Shown here in pieces: positions 29,026 through 37,748 of a DNA stretch of 64,000 nt. Position numbers and translations under genes: made by a program. This stretch comes from Streptomyces sp. LUP47B. GTDB lineage: Bacteria; Actinomycetota; Actinomycetes; Streptomycetales; Streptomycetaceae. A model generated the notes under the pieces. That model ran no database searches. It was not told where the DNA came from and saw only the letters and a program-made list of their open reading frames with translations. Within the stretch, counting starts at the first letter, position 1; each line of letters starts with the position of its first letter. The stretch covers positions 234,285-298,284 of the forward strand of contig NZ_MJAH01000010.1 of the NCBI RefSeq assembly GCF_001746295.1, written 5' to 3'.

Positions 29026-29907
29026 GTGACGAACGACGGACCGGTCCAGCACGGCTACCCGCACCTGGAGACGGTGCGGGCGTCGATCAACGCGCTCTAC
29101 AAGCGGCTCTCCTACGACACCGTCCAGGCGTTCGCGACGAGTGTGGCGCCGGTGGACGTGGCGTTCTGCGACACCGACGATCTCTATCTCGGCACGCAGC
29201 GGGTGGCCCGGGAGCTGGTGCGGCACTACCGGCTGCCGGACGCCCGGTTCGTGGTCAGCTTCCGGGAGATGACCCACGCGGCGAACGTCGAACTCACCGC
29301 GGGCCCCGAGTACTTCGTCGAGCTGAACGACCGTTTCCGCACGCATCGGCGGGACATCGGCGCGGCACTGGCCCACGAGATCATGCACGTGTATCTGCAC
29401 CGGCTGGACCTCTCGTTCCCGGGGGTGCGCGAGAACGAGATCCTCACGGACACGGCGGCGACGTATCTGGGGGCGGGCTGGCTCCTGCTGGACGCGTACC
29501 GGGAGGACGCGGCGTCGTCGCAGAAGCTGGGGTATCTCACGCCGGAGGAGTTCGGGTACGTGCTGGCCAAGCGGTCGCTGGTGTTCGGGGAGGATCCCTC
29601 GGTGTGGTTCACCAGTGCGCAGGCGTACACCGCGTACGTGAAGGGGATGGCGCAGGCCCGCCAGGATTCCGAGCAACCGCCGCTCACCGCGGCGGGCTGG
29701 GCGGGCCGGCGCCGCTACGCACGGGACCGTCGCCACGCGCCCGGCCCGCAGCCTGGGGTCCCCTACACCTTCACCCCGGACGGCCCCGGGCGCCTGCGGG
29801 TGTCGTTTCCCTGCCCTACCTGTCATCAACGGATCCGGGTGCCGGTGCGGGGGCGGGTGCGGGCGCGGTGTGCGCTGTGCCGGACGGTTCTGGAGTGTGA
29901 CACGTAG
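29026..29907 (+). CDS. Putative zinc metalloprotein with HExxH and C-terminal zinc ribbon
   Basis: A 293-residue protein I cannot name. The centre has a zinc-protease-like site, ALAHEIMHVYLH, followed by ENEILTDTAATYLGAGWLLL, in which the Glu/Asp-Thr-Ala pattern is typical of the third-ligand helix in gluzincins or SprT-like proteins. The C-terminus carries CPTC and CALC pairs 16 residues apart, a zinc ribbon. No signal peptide or membrane segment is obvious. The GTG start follows a GGGGGTA stretch; upstream frame is arginine-rich shadow sequence. It stands alone after the beta-galactosidase gene. Confidence 0.7.
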   Translation: MTNDGPVQHGYPHLETVRASINALYKRLSYDTVQAFATSVAPVDVAFCDTDDLYLGTQRVARELVRHYRLPDARFVVSFREMTHAANVELTAGPEYFVELNDRFRTHRRDIGAALAHEIMHVYLHRLDLSFPGVRENEILTDTAATYLGAGWLLLDAYREDAASSQKLGYLTPEEFGYVLAKRSLVFGEDPSVWFTSAQAYTAYVKGMAQARQDSEQPPLTAAGWAGRRRYARDRRHAPGPQPGVPYTFTPDGPGRLRVSFPCPTCHQRIRVPVRGRVRARCALCRTVLECDT

Positions 29908-29932
29908 GGGCACGAAGGGGTGGCGGACCCGG

Positions 29933-30838
29933 TTACGCCCCGTACACCGGGCCCGGCGCCGCCGCCTCGCCGAGCAGCTTCAGGGTCGCTTCGCCCGCCT
30001 CCGCGGGGGCCCACCTCGCCCCCTTGTCGGCGGTCGGGCCGGGCCGCCAGCCCTCCATCACCGTGATGCGGCTGCCCTCCGCCTCGAAGACCCGGCCCGT
30101 CACTCCCGCGCTCGCCTCTGAGCCCAGCCAGACCACCAGCGGTGACACGTTCTCCGGGGCCATCATGTCGAAGCCGTCGGTCGGGGCTGCCATCGTGTCG
30201 GCGAACGTCTGCTCCGTCATCCTCGTCCGGGCCGCGGGGGCGATCGCGTTGACCTGGACGCCGTAGCGGGCGAGCTCGGCCGCCGCGACCAGGGTGAGGG
30301 CGACGATGCCGGCCTTCGCGGCGCTGTAGTTGCCCTGCCCGACCGAGCCCAGCAGGCCTGCTCCGCTGCTGGTGTTGACGATGCGGGCGGTCGGTGTGCG
30401 TCCCGCCTTCGCCTCCGTCCGCCAGTGTGCCGCCGCGTGCTTCAGCGGCAGGAAGTGGCCCTTCAGGTGGACCCGTGTCACCGCGTCCCAGTCGTCCTCG
30501 TCGAGGTTCACCAGCATCCGGTCGCGCAGGAAGCCGGCATTGTTGACGAGGGTGTCGAGGCGGCCGTACGTCTCCAGGGCGGCCCGGACGAGGGACGCGG
30601 CACCGTCGGACGTGGCGATGTCGCCGCCGTGGGCGACCGCCTCACCGCCCGCCGCGCGGATCTCGTCGGCCACGAGGGAGGCGGGGCTGTCCGGGCCCGG
30701 GGTGCCGTCGAGGCCGACGCCGAGGTCGTTGACGACGAGCCGTGCTCCCTCGGCGGCGAAGGCGAGGGCGTGGGCGCGGCCGAGACCGCGGCCCGCGCCG
30801 GTGACGACGACGACCCGGCGGTCGCAGATTCCGGTCAT
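29933..30838 (-). CDS. SDR oxidoreductase, HIP-cluster type (Rv3548c-like)
   Basis: A 301-residue short-chain dehydrogenase. The cofactor site is TGAGRGLGRAHAL, with LVVNDLG suggesting NAD preference, NNAG at the core, catalytic Ser in NTSSGAGLLG and YSAAK for Tyr/Lys. Length and C-terminal extension (GRVFEAEGSRITVMEGW) match the longer SDR that sits beside the KstR2 regulon in mycobacteria, a match made from memory. It is downstream of the second SDR on the same strand, in a unit led by the 31.6-kb operator. Exact substrate unknown; probably an oxidation of a ring-degradation CoA intermediate. Confidence 0.85.
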   Translation of the reverse strand: MTGICDRRVVVVTGAGRGLGRAHALAFAAEGARLVVNDLGVGLDGTPGPDSPASLVADEIRAAGGEAVAHGGDIATSDGAASLVRAALETYGRLDTLVNNAGFLRDRMLVNLDEDDWDAVTRVHLKGHFLPLKHAAAHWRTEAKAGRTPTARIVNTSSGAGLLGSVGQGNYSAAKAGIVALTLVAAAELARYGVQVNAIAPAARTRMTEQTFADTMAAPTDGFDMMAPENVSPLVVWLGSEASAGVTGRVFEAEGSRITVMEGWRPGPTADKGARWAPAEAGEATLKLLGEAAAPGPVYGA

Positions 30839-30860
30839 CTCACGTCTCCCTGTTGATGGT

Positions 30861-31601
30861 TCACGTCTCCCGGTTGACCGTTGCGGCGTCGAGGAACGCC
30901 GGCCGTTCCCCGCCGCCGTGCACCAGCAGCGAGGCCCCGCTGATGTACGCGGCGGCGTCCGAGGCGAGGAACACGGCCGCCGCCCCGACGTCCGACGGCT
31001 CGGCGAGGCGCCCGAGCGGGACCGTGCGGGAGACGGCGGCGATGCCCTCCTCGTCGCCGTAGTGCAGCTGCGACCGCTCGGTGCGGACCATGCCGACGAC
31101 CAGGGTGTTGACGCGCACGTGTGGCGCCCACTCCACGGCCATCGAGCGGGCGAGGTTCTCCAGGCCCGCCTTGGCCGCCCCGTACGCGGCCGCGCCGGGT
31201 GAGGGCCGGCCGCCGCTGACGCTCCCGATCATGACGATCGAGCCGCGGGTCCGTTTCAGGTGTTCGTACGCGGCCAGCGACACCGTCAGCGGGGCGAGGA
31301 GGTTCAACTCCAGGATCCTGAGGTGTCGTTCGGGGCCGGCGTCGGCGAGCAGCCGGTAGGGCGCCCCTCCCGCGTTGTTGACGAGTACGTCCAGGCGCGG
31401 CAGTTCGGCGAGGAACTGCCGTACGGCGTCCGCGTCCCGGACGTCCACCTTCGCGAACCGCGTCTTCGGCAGCGGGACTTCGGGCGGTCTGCGGGCGCAG
31501 ACGACGACCTCGGCGCCCGCCTCCGCGAAGGAGCGGGCGATCCCGGCGCCGACTCCGCGCGTCCCGCCGGTGACGACCACGACCCTCCCGTTCAGCTCCA
31601 T
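30861..31601 (-). CDS. SDR oxidoreductase, HIP-cluster type (Rv3549c-like)
   Basis: A 246-residue classical SDR with TGGTRGVGAGIARSF, CARRPPE after the second strand (an Arg pair that may favour NADP), LVNNAGGAPY, catalytic Ser in IGSVSGG and YGAAK. It is the first gene of the leftward unit starting at the shared operator at 31618-31637, divergent from echA20. Position and size match the shorter SDR of the mycobacterial KstR2 regulon. The precise reaction is not established from sequence. Confidence 0.85.
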   Translation of the reverse strand: MELNGRVVVVTGGTRGVGAGIARSFAEAGAEVVVCARRPPEVPLPKTRFAKVDVRDADAVRQFLAELPRLDVLVNNAGGAPYRLLADAGPERHLRILELNLLAPLTVSLAAYEHLKRTRGSIVMIGSVSGGRPSPGAAAYGAAKAGLENLARSMAVEWAPHVRVNTLVVGMVRTERSQLHYGDEEGIAAVSRTVPLGRLAEPSDVGAAAVFLASDAAAYISGASLLVHGGGERPAFLDAATVNRET

Positions 31602-31617
31602 TCACCGCTACCCTTCA

Positions 31618-31637
31618 CCTAACAAACGTTTGGTGGA
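31618..31637. promoter_or_regulatory. Candidate KstR2 operator between the SDR unit and echA20
   Basis: CCTAACAA-ACGT-TTGGTGGA is an 8-4-8 inverted repeat. Within it AACAAACGTTTGGT matches 8 of the 10 fixed positions of the KstR2 motif AnCAAGnnCTTGnT as I recall it. It lies in the 54-bp divergent promoter region and overlaps where RNA polymerase would bind for both units. Confidence 0.65.
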
Positions 31638-31655
31638 AAGGTAGCTGATGCGGCC

Positions 31656-32399
31656 ATGGGTGTCTCCACCTCGTCCCCGGAAAAGGGGATCGTGCTGGTC
31701 GGGGTCGACTTCCCGCCGGTGAACGCCCTGCCGGTGGACGGCTGGTTCGCCCTGGCCGACGCGGTGCGCGCGGCGGGCCGTGATCCGGCGGTCAGGTGTG
31801 TGGTCCTGGCGGCCGAGGGGCGCGGCTTCAACGCGGGCGTGGACATCAAGGAGATCCAGACGCGCGGCTCGGCCGCCCTCGTCGGTGCCAACCGCGGGTG
31901 TCTGGAGGCCTTTTCGGCGGTGTACGACTGCGAGGTGCCCGTAGTGGCGGCCGTGCAGGGGTTCTGCCTGGGCGGGGGCATCGGCCTGGTGGGCAACGCG
32001 GATGTGATCGTGGCGAGCGAGGACGCCACCTTCGGCCTGCCCGAACTGGACCGCGGTGCGCTCGGCGCGGCCACCCATCTGTTCCGGCTGGTCCCGCAGC
32101 ACCTCATGCGCGCCCTGTACTTCACCTCCCGCACGGTCACCGCCGCCGAACTGCACCGGCACGGCGCGGTGTGGAAGGTCGTACCGAGGGACGAACTCGC
32201 CGCCACCGCCCTGGAGTCGGCCCGCGAGATCGCCGCCAAGGACGGCGAACTGCTGCGCCTTGCCAAGGCGGCCATCAACGGCATCGACCCGGTCGACGTC
32301 CGTCGCAGCTACCGCTTCGAGCAGGGCTTCACCTACGAGGCGAGCGTCAGCGGGGTCGCCGACCGGGTCCGTGACAGGTTCGGCAGGGAGGCCGAGTGA
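31656..32399 (+). CDS. echA20: Enoyl-CoA hydratase-family ring hydrolase EchA20
   Basis: A 247-residue crotonase-fold protein. It has the oxyanion-hole regions RGFNAGVDIKEIQTRG and GFCLGGGIGLVGNADVIVAS, and FGLPELDRGALGAA. In mycobacteria, EchA20 opens ring D of a bicyclic CoA ester (HIEC-CoA) made from the last two steroid rings. Identity rests on sequence pattern plus location directly before ipdA and ipdB. The ATG at 31656 lies after GGAAAGG; spacing is a bit long. Its stop overlaps the ipdA GTG start (GTGA). Confidence 0.85.
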   Translation: MGVSTSSPEKGIVLVGVDFPPVNALPVDGWFALADAVRAAGRDPAVRCVVLAAEGRGFNAGVDIKEIQTRGSAALVGANRGCLEAFSAVYDCEVPVVAAVQGFCLGGGIGLVGNADVIVASEDATFGLPELDRGALGAATHLFRLVPQHLMRALYFTSRTVTAAELHRHGAVWKVVPRDELAATALESAREIAAKDGELLRLAKAAINGIDPVDVRRSYRFEQGFTYEASVSGVADRVRDRFGREAE

Positions 32400-33217
32400 G
32401 CGACAAGACCATGACGGCCGACGAGGTCGTCTCCCGCCTGCACAGCGGCATGACGCTCGGCATCGGCGGCTGGGGCTCCCGCCGCAAGCCGATGGCCCTG
32501 CTCAGGGCGTTGCTCCGATCGCCGGTCACCGACCTCACGATCGTCTCGTACGGCGGCCCGGACGTCGGCATGCTCGCCGCCGCCGGACGTGTCCGCAAGC
32601 TCGTCACCGCCTTCGTCACCCTCGACTCGATCCCCCTGGAACCGCACTACCGCGCGGCCCGCGAGGCCGGTGCCTTCGAGCTCATGGAGATCGACGAGGC
32701 GATGTTCATGTGGGGCCTGCACGCGGCCGCGAACCGCCTGCCGTTCCTGCCGGTGCGGGCCGGCATCGGCTCGGACGTCATGCGGGTCAACCCGGGTCTG
32801 CGGACGGTGACCTCGCCGTACGACGACCAGGAGACGTTCGTGGCCATGCCCGCGCTCGGCATGGATGCCGCCCTGGTGCACGTGAACCGCGCCGACCGGC
32901 TGGGCAACGGCCAGTACCTCGGCCCCGACCCGTACTTCGACGACCTGTTCTGCGAGGCGGCCGACGCCGCTTATGTCTCCTGCGAACGGATCGTGGACAC
33001 CGCGGAGTTGACGAAGGAGGCGCCGCCGCAGTCGCTGCTGCTCAAACGGCACTCGGTCACCGGCGTGGTCGAGGCTCCGGGCGGCGCGCACTTCACCTCC
33101 TGCGTTCCCGACTACGGCCGGGACGAGGCCGTACAGCGGGAGTACGCGACCACACCCTGGCCCGAGTTCGCCGCACGGTATCTGGGGGGAGGACTTCATG
33201 ACCGCGACCCGGAGTGA
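32396..33217 (+). CDS. ipdA: CoA-transferase-like ring hydrolase, alpha subunit IpdA
   Basis: A 273-residue class I CoA-transferase-fold subunit. The N-terminus has the glycine-rich GMTLGIGGWGSRRKPMALLRALL, then SYGGPDVGMLAAAGRV and PYDDQETFVAMPALGMDAALVHV. IpdAB is a hydrolase rather than a transferase: in mycobacteria and rhodococci it opens the last ring (COCHEA-CoA to a linear dioxo acid CoA ester). The GTG start overlaps the echA20 stop, and the end overlaps ipdB by 20 bp, fitting a tightly coupled heterodimer. Confidence 0.88.
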   Translation: MSDKTMTADEVVSRLHSGMTLGIGGWGSRRKPMALLRALLRSPVTDLTIVSYGGPDVGMLAAAGRVRKLVTAFVTLDSIPLEPHYRAAREAGAFELMEIDEAMFMWGLHAAANRLPFLPVRAGIGSDVMRVNPGLRTVTSPYDDQETFVAMPALGMDAALVHVNRADRLGNGQYLGPDPYFDDLFCEAADAAYVSCERIVDTAELTKEAPPQSLLLKRHSVTGVVEAPGGAHFTSCVPDYGRDEAVQREYATTPWPEFAARYLGGGLHDRDPE

Positions 33218-33914
33218 GTACTGCGTGATCGCCTGCGCCGAGGCATGGCGGGACGCGGGCGAGATCCTGGCCAGCCCCATGGGCCTGATCCCCTCGGTCG
33301 GTGCCCGGCTCGCCCGCCTCACCTTCTCCCCCGACCTGCTGCTGACCGACGGCGAGGCCCTGCTGGTCCGCCCGGACGGCACGCCCGAGGGCTGGCTGCC
33401 CTACCGCCGGCACCTGACCCTGGTCACCGGTGGCCGGCGGCACGTGATGATGGGCGCGAGCCAGATCGACCGGTACGGCAACCAGAACATCTCGTGCATC
33501 GGCGACTGGGCGCGGCCGAAGCGGCAGCTGCTCGGGGTGCGGGGAGCACCGGTCAACACGCTCAACAATCCGACCAGTTACTGGGTGCCGAGGCACTCCC
33601 GGCGGGTCTTCGTGGAGAAGGTCGACATGGTGTGCGGGGTGGGGTACGACCATGCGGACGGCGCCCGCCATCACCGTATCCCCCGGGTCGTCTCCGACCT
33701 GGGTGTCTTCGACTTCGCGACGCCGGACCACTCGATGCGGCTGGCGTCGGTGCATCCGGGGGTCACCGTGGCACAGGTGCGGGAGGCCACCGGGTTCGAT
33801 CTGGTGGTGCCGGACGAGGTGCCGTACACACGCGAACCGACCGAGCGGGAACTGCGGTTGATCCGTGAGGTGATCGATCCGCAGAATGCCCGGTCCAGGG
33901 AGGTCGACGCCTGA
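33198..33914 (+). CDS. ipdB: CoA-transferase-like ring hydrolase, beta subunit IpdB
   Basis: A 238-residue beta subunit: SEYCVIACAEAWRDAGEILASPMG, SPDLLLTDGEALLV, MMGASQIDRYGNQNIS, and FDFATPDHSMRLASVHPGVT are typical of the IpdB/class I CoA-transferase beta fold. It completes the ring-cleaving IpdAB heteromer. The ATG lies within the end of ipdA and its own stop overlaps the ipdC start (TGATG), so echA20-ipdA-ipdB-ipdC is one translationally coupled unit. Confidence 0.88.
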   Translation: MTATRSEYCVIACAEAWRDAGEILASPMGLIPSVGARLARLTFSPDLLLTDGEALLVRPDGTPEGWLPYRRHLTLVTGGRRHVMMGASQIDRYGNQNISCIGDWARPKRQLLGVRGAPVNTLNNPTSYWVPRHSRRVFVEKVDMVCGVGYDHADGARHHRIPRVVSDLGVFDFATPDHSMRLASVHPGVTVAQVREATGFDLVVPDEVPYTREPTERELRLIREVIDPQNARSREVDA

Positions 33915-34963
33915 TGGAGACCGCGTTCACCCGGCTGGTGGGTGTCCGCCGTCCGATCGTGCAGACCGGGATGGGGTGGGTGGCGGGCCCGCGCCTGGTG
34001 TCCGCCACGGCGAACGCGGGCGCGCTCGGCATCCTGGCCTCCGCGACCATGACCGTCGACCGGCTCCGGGATGCCGTACGGGAGGTGAAGTCCCGTACGG
34101 ACGCGCCCTTCGGGGTCAATCTGCGGGCCGACGCGGCGGACGCGGGTGACCGGGTGCGGGTGATCGTCGAGGAAGGGGTGCGGGTGGCGTCCTTCGCCCT
34201 CGCGCCCTCCGCCGAGCTGATCGGCGCGCTCAAGGAGGCGGGTGTGGTCGTCGTCCCGTCCGTCGGGGCCCGGCGGCATGCCGAGAAGGTCGCGGCCTGG
34301 GGCGCGGACGCGGTGATCGTGCAGGGCGGCGAGGGCGGCGGGCACACCGGGGAGGTGGCGACGACGGTCCTGCTGCCGCAGGTGGTGGACGCGGTGGACA
34401 TTCCCGTCGTGGCGGCGGGGGGCTTCTTCGACGGGCGGGGTCTGGTCGCGGCACTGGCGTACGGGGCGGCGGGCGTCGCCATGGGGACCCGTTTCCTGCT
34501 CACCTCGGACTCGACGGTGCCGGACACGGTGAAGGCGCGCTATCTGGCGGCGACGGTCAAGGACGTGACGGTGACCCGGGCGGTCGACGGCCTCCCCCAC
34601 CGCATGCTCCGCACGGACCTGGTGGACTCCCTGGAGACCACGAGCCGTGCACGCACCCTGCTGCGCGCCGCCCGGCACGCCGCCGCCTTCCGCAGACTCT
34701 CCGGCCTGACCTGGCGGCAGCTGCTCCACGACGGCCTCGCGACGCGCCACGGCAAGGACCTCACCTGGAGCCAGGTCCTGCTCGCCGCCAACACCCCCAT
34801 GCTGCTCAGGTCGGCGATGGTGGACGGCCGTACGGATCTCGGAGTCATGGCGTCCGGGCAGGTCGCCGGGGTGATCGACGACCTGCCGTCGTGCGCGGAG
34901 CTGGTGGAACGGATCATGAAGGAGGCGGAGGGGATTCTGGATGGCCTCAGAGACGTTCGATGA
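33914..34963 (+). CDS. ipdC: Nitronate monooxygenase-family flavoprotein IpdC
   Basis: A 349-residue FMN TIM-barrel protein. It shows RRPIVQTGMGWVAGPRLVSATANAG, VVVPSVGARRHAEKVAAWGADAVIVQGGEGGGHTG (FMN phosphate region; anchor GADAVIVQGGEGGGHTG), VVAAGGFFDGRGLVAALAYGA and MGTRFLLT. In steroid degraders IpdC is a flavin-dependent, NADH-linked enzyme acting before EchA20 rather than a nitronate oxidase. Its last six codons and stop lie in a duplicated fragment of a thiolase gene tail, so the C-terminus may have been altered. Confidence 0.86.
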   Translation: METAFTRLVGVRRPIVQTGMGWVAGPRLVSATANAGALGILASATMTVDRLRDAVREVKSRTDAPFGVNLRADAADAGDRVRVIVEEGVRVASFALAPSAELIGALKEAGVVVVPSVGARRHAEKVAAWGADAVIVQGGEGGGHTGEVATTVLLPQVVDAVDIPVVAAGGFFDGRGLVAALAYGAAGVAMGTRFLLTSDSTVPDTVKARYLAATVKDVTVTRAVDGLPHRMLRTDLVDSLETTSRARTLLRAARHAAAFRRLSGLTWRQLLHDGLATRHGKDLTWSQVLLAANTPMLLRSAMVDGRTDLGVMASGQVAGVIDDLPSCAELVERIMKEAEGILDGLRDVR

Positions 34964-35006
34964 TCGTCACGTTGGCCTGTCCCCCGCCCTCGCACACGGG
35001 CACCAT
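34947..35006 (-). pseudogene. 3' remnant of a second thiolase gene
   Basis: Read on the minus strand, this stretch encodes MVPVCEGGGQANVTIIERL and a TGA stop, the typical end of actinobacterial acetyl-CoA acetyltransferases. The adjacent fadA6 ends CEGGGQANVTIIERL. Bases 34957-34996 match 35115-35154 with one mismatch. No upstream thiolase coding remains. It looks like the scar of a deleted tandem thiolase gene. Confidence 0.75.
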
Positions 35007-35104
35007 CCCCGACGGCCCCCTCGCACCGCTCGCCCCCAGGGGGCCTCACGGGCTTCGGAAGCCTGCGCCGGACTCCGTCCGCCGAAGCGGGTGGCCTGCC
35101 GCCG

Positions 35105-36262
<1,158 letters not shown>

Positions 36263-36279
36263 GGCAACTCCCCAGTGAG

Positions 36280-36903
36280 TTACGTACGTACGGCGATCCC
36301 GTCCAGCACCATCGACAGGTACTGCCGGGCGATCTCCTCCGGGCTGTGCTGTCCGCCGGGCCGGTACCAGGACGCGGCGACCCACACGGTGTCGCGCACG
36401 AACCGGTAGGTCAGCCGTACGTCGAGGTCGGCCCGGAACACCTCGGCCGCGACCCCGCGCTCCAGCGTGGACAGCCAGGCCTTCTCGAACCTGCGCTGTG
36501 ACTCGGCGAGGAACGCGAACCGCTCCTGCGCCACCAGCTGCTTGCTCTCCTTCTGGTAGATCGCGACGGCCGCGCGGTGCCGGTCGATCTCCCGGAACGA
36601 CTCGGTGACCAGGGCCTCCAGCGTCTCGCGCGGGCCGAGTTCGGCGCCCAGGACGGCGTCGTAGCCGCCCCAGAGCTCGTCGAGGAAGGTCCGCAGGATC
36701 TCCTCCAGCATCGATTCCTTGGAGTCGAAGTGGTAGTAGAGGCTGCCCGCGAGCATGCCCGCGTGGTCCGCGATCTTGCGTACGGTCGTGGCGTTGTAGC
36801 CCTGTTCGGCGAAGACCTCGGCGGCGGTGTCGAGGAGTTCACGGCGGCGCGCGGGCGCTGCGGCGCTCACCTGGGGCTTCTTCTTGGTCGGCTTGGTCGG
36901 CAC
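36280..36903 (-). CDS. kstR2: TetR-family repressor KstR2
   Basis: A 207-residue TetR regulator. The N-terminal HTH is RRELLDTAAEVFAEQGYNATTVRKIADHAGMLAGSLYYHFDSKESML (anchor TTVRKIADHAGM, SLYYHFDSKE), with a Lys-rich tail before it. The C-terminal ligand domain contains ESFREIDRHRAAVAIYQKESKQL. In mycobacteria KstR2 represses HIP-degradation genes and is released by HIP-CoA. Its place inside the ipd cluster and the two inverted repeats nearby support this identity. It is transcribed from the ipdF promoter, so it would autoregulate. GTG start. Confidence 0.87.
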   Translation of the reverse strand: MPTKPTKKKPQVSAAAPARRRELLDTAAEVFAEQGYNATTVRKIADHAGMLAGSLYYHFDSKESMLEEILRTFLDELWGGYDAVLGAELGPRETLEALVTESFREIDRHRAAVAIYQKESKQLVAQERFAFLAESQRRFEKAWLSTLERGVAAEVFRADLDVRLTYRFVRDTVWVAASWYRPGGQHSPEEIARQYLSMVLDGIAVRT

Positions 36904-36918
36904 GGAGTCATTGTCGTC

Positions 36919-37701
36919 CTATGCGTGCTGGCTGCTGACGGCGACGACCTCGCCCGTCATGTACGAGGAGTAGCCGGACGCAAGGAACACGATCACGTTG
37001 GCCACCTCCCAGGGCTCGGCGTACCGTCCGAAGGCCTCGCGCGCGGTCAGTTCCTCCAGCAGCTCGGCCGAGGTCACCTTCACCAGGTGCGGGTGCATGG
37101 CGAGGCTCGGTGCCACGGCGTTGACGCGTACGCCGTACTCGGCGGCCTCCAGCGCCGCGCAGCGGGTCAGCGCCATCACGCCGGCCTTCGCGGCGGCGTA
37201 GTGCGCCTGTCCGGCCTGGGCGCGCCAGCCGACGACGGAGGCGTTGTTGACGATCACGCCGCCGGTGTCCCGCATGTGCCGGAGTGCGGCCCGGGTGCAC
37301 CGGAAGGTGCCGTTGAGGGTCACGTCGAGGACCTTGGACCACTGTTCGTCCGTCATCTCGACGAGGGCCGAGGTGCCACCGAGGCCCGCGTTGTTGACGA
37401 CGATGTCGAGCCGGCCGTGCTCCCGTACGGCGGTGTCGAACAGCGTGCGCACCTGTGCCTCGTCGGTGACGTCGCACACCACGGACGTCACCGCCCCCTC
37501 GAACTCCCGGGCCAGCCCGGCCTCGTGGTCCTTCAGCCGCCGCGCGTGCGCGTCGCTGATCAGCACGCGGGCTCCCTCCTCCAGGAGGCGGCGGGCGGTG
37601 GCGCCTCCGATCCCCGCGCCGGCCGCGGCCGTGACGACGGCCGTACGCCCTCTCAGCAGCCCGTGTCCGGGCACGTAGGCCGGGCTCTCGACGCCTGTCA
37701 T
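36919..37701 (-). CDS. ipdF: SDR dehydrogenase IpdF
   Basis: A 260-residue SDR with a cofactor site TAAAGAGIGGATARR (glycine spacing slightly unusual, Ala replacing a Gly), LISDAHARR, NNAGLGG, Ser in NNASVVGW and YAAAK. In mycobacteria IpdF oxidises the 5-hydroxyl of the HIP-type CoA intermediate. It is first in the leftward ipdF-kstR2-fadA6 unit, divergent from ipdE1 across 47 bp that contain a candidate KstR2 operator. The ATG start gives MTGVESPAYV. Confidence 0.85.
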   Translation of the reverse strand: MTGVESPAYVPGHGLLRGRTAVVTAAAGAGIGGATARRLLEEGARVLISDAHARRLKDHEAGLAREFEGAVTSVVCDVTDEAQVRTLFDTAVREHGRLDIVVNNAGLGGTSALVEMTDEQWSKVLDVTLNGTFRCTRAALRHMRDTGGVIVNNASVVGWRAQAGQAHYAAAKAGVMALTRCAALEAAEYGVRVNAVAPSLAMHPHLVKVTSAELLEELTAREAFGRYAEPWEVANVIVFLASGYSSYMTGEVVAVSSQHA

Positions 37702-37714
37702 ACGCTCACGCTAA

Positions 37715-37734
37715 CCTACCAAACACTTGTTAGG
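37715..37734. promoter_or_regulatory. Candidate KstR2 operator between ipdF and ipdE1
   Basis: CCTACCAA-ACAC-TTGTTAGG is an 8-4-8 inverted repeat with one mismatched pair. ACCAAACACTTGTT inside it matches 9 of the 10 fixed positions of the motif AnCAAGnnCTTGnT as I recall it. It resembles the site at 31618-31637 base for base (CCTAvCAA-ACry-TTGkTrG). Confidence 0.75.
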
Positions 37735-37748
37735 GAAGGATGGCGACC

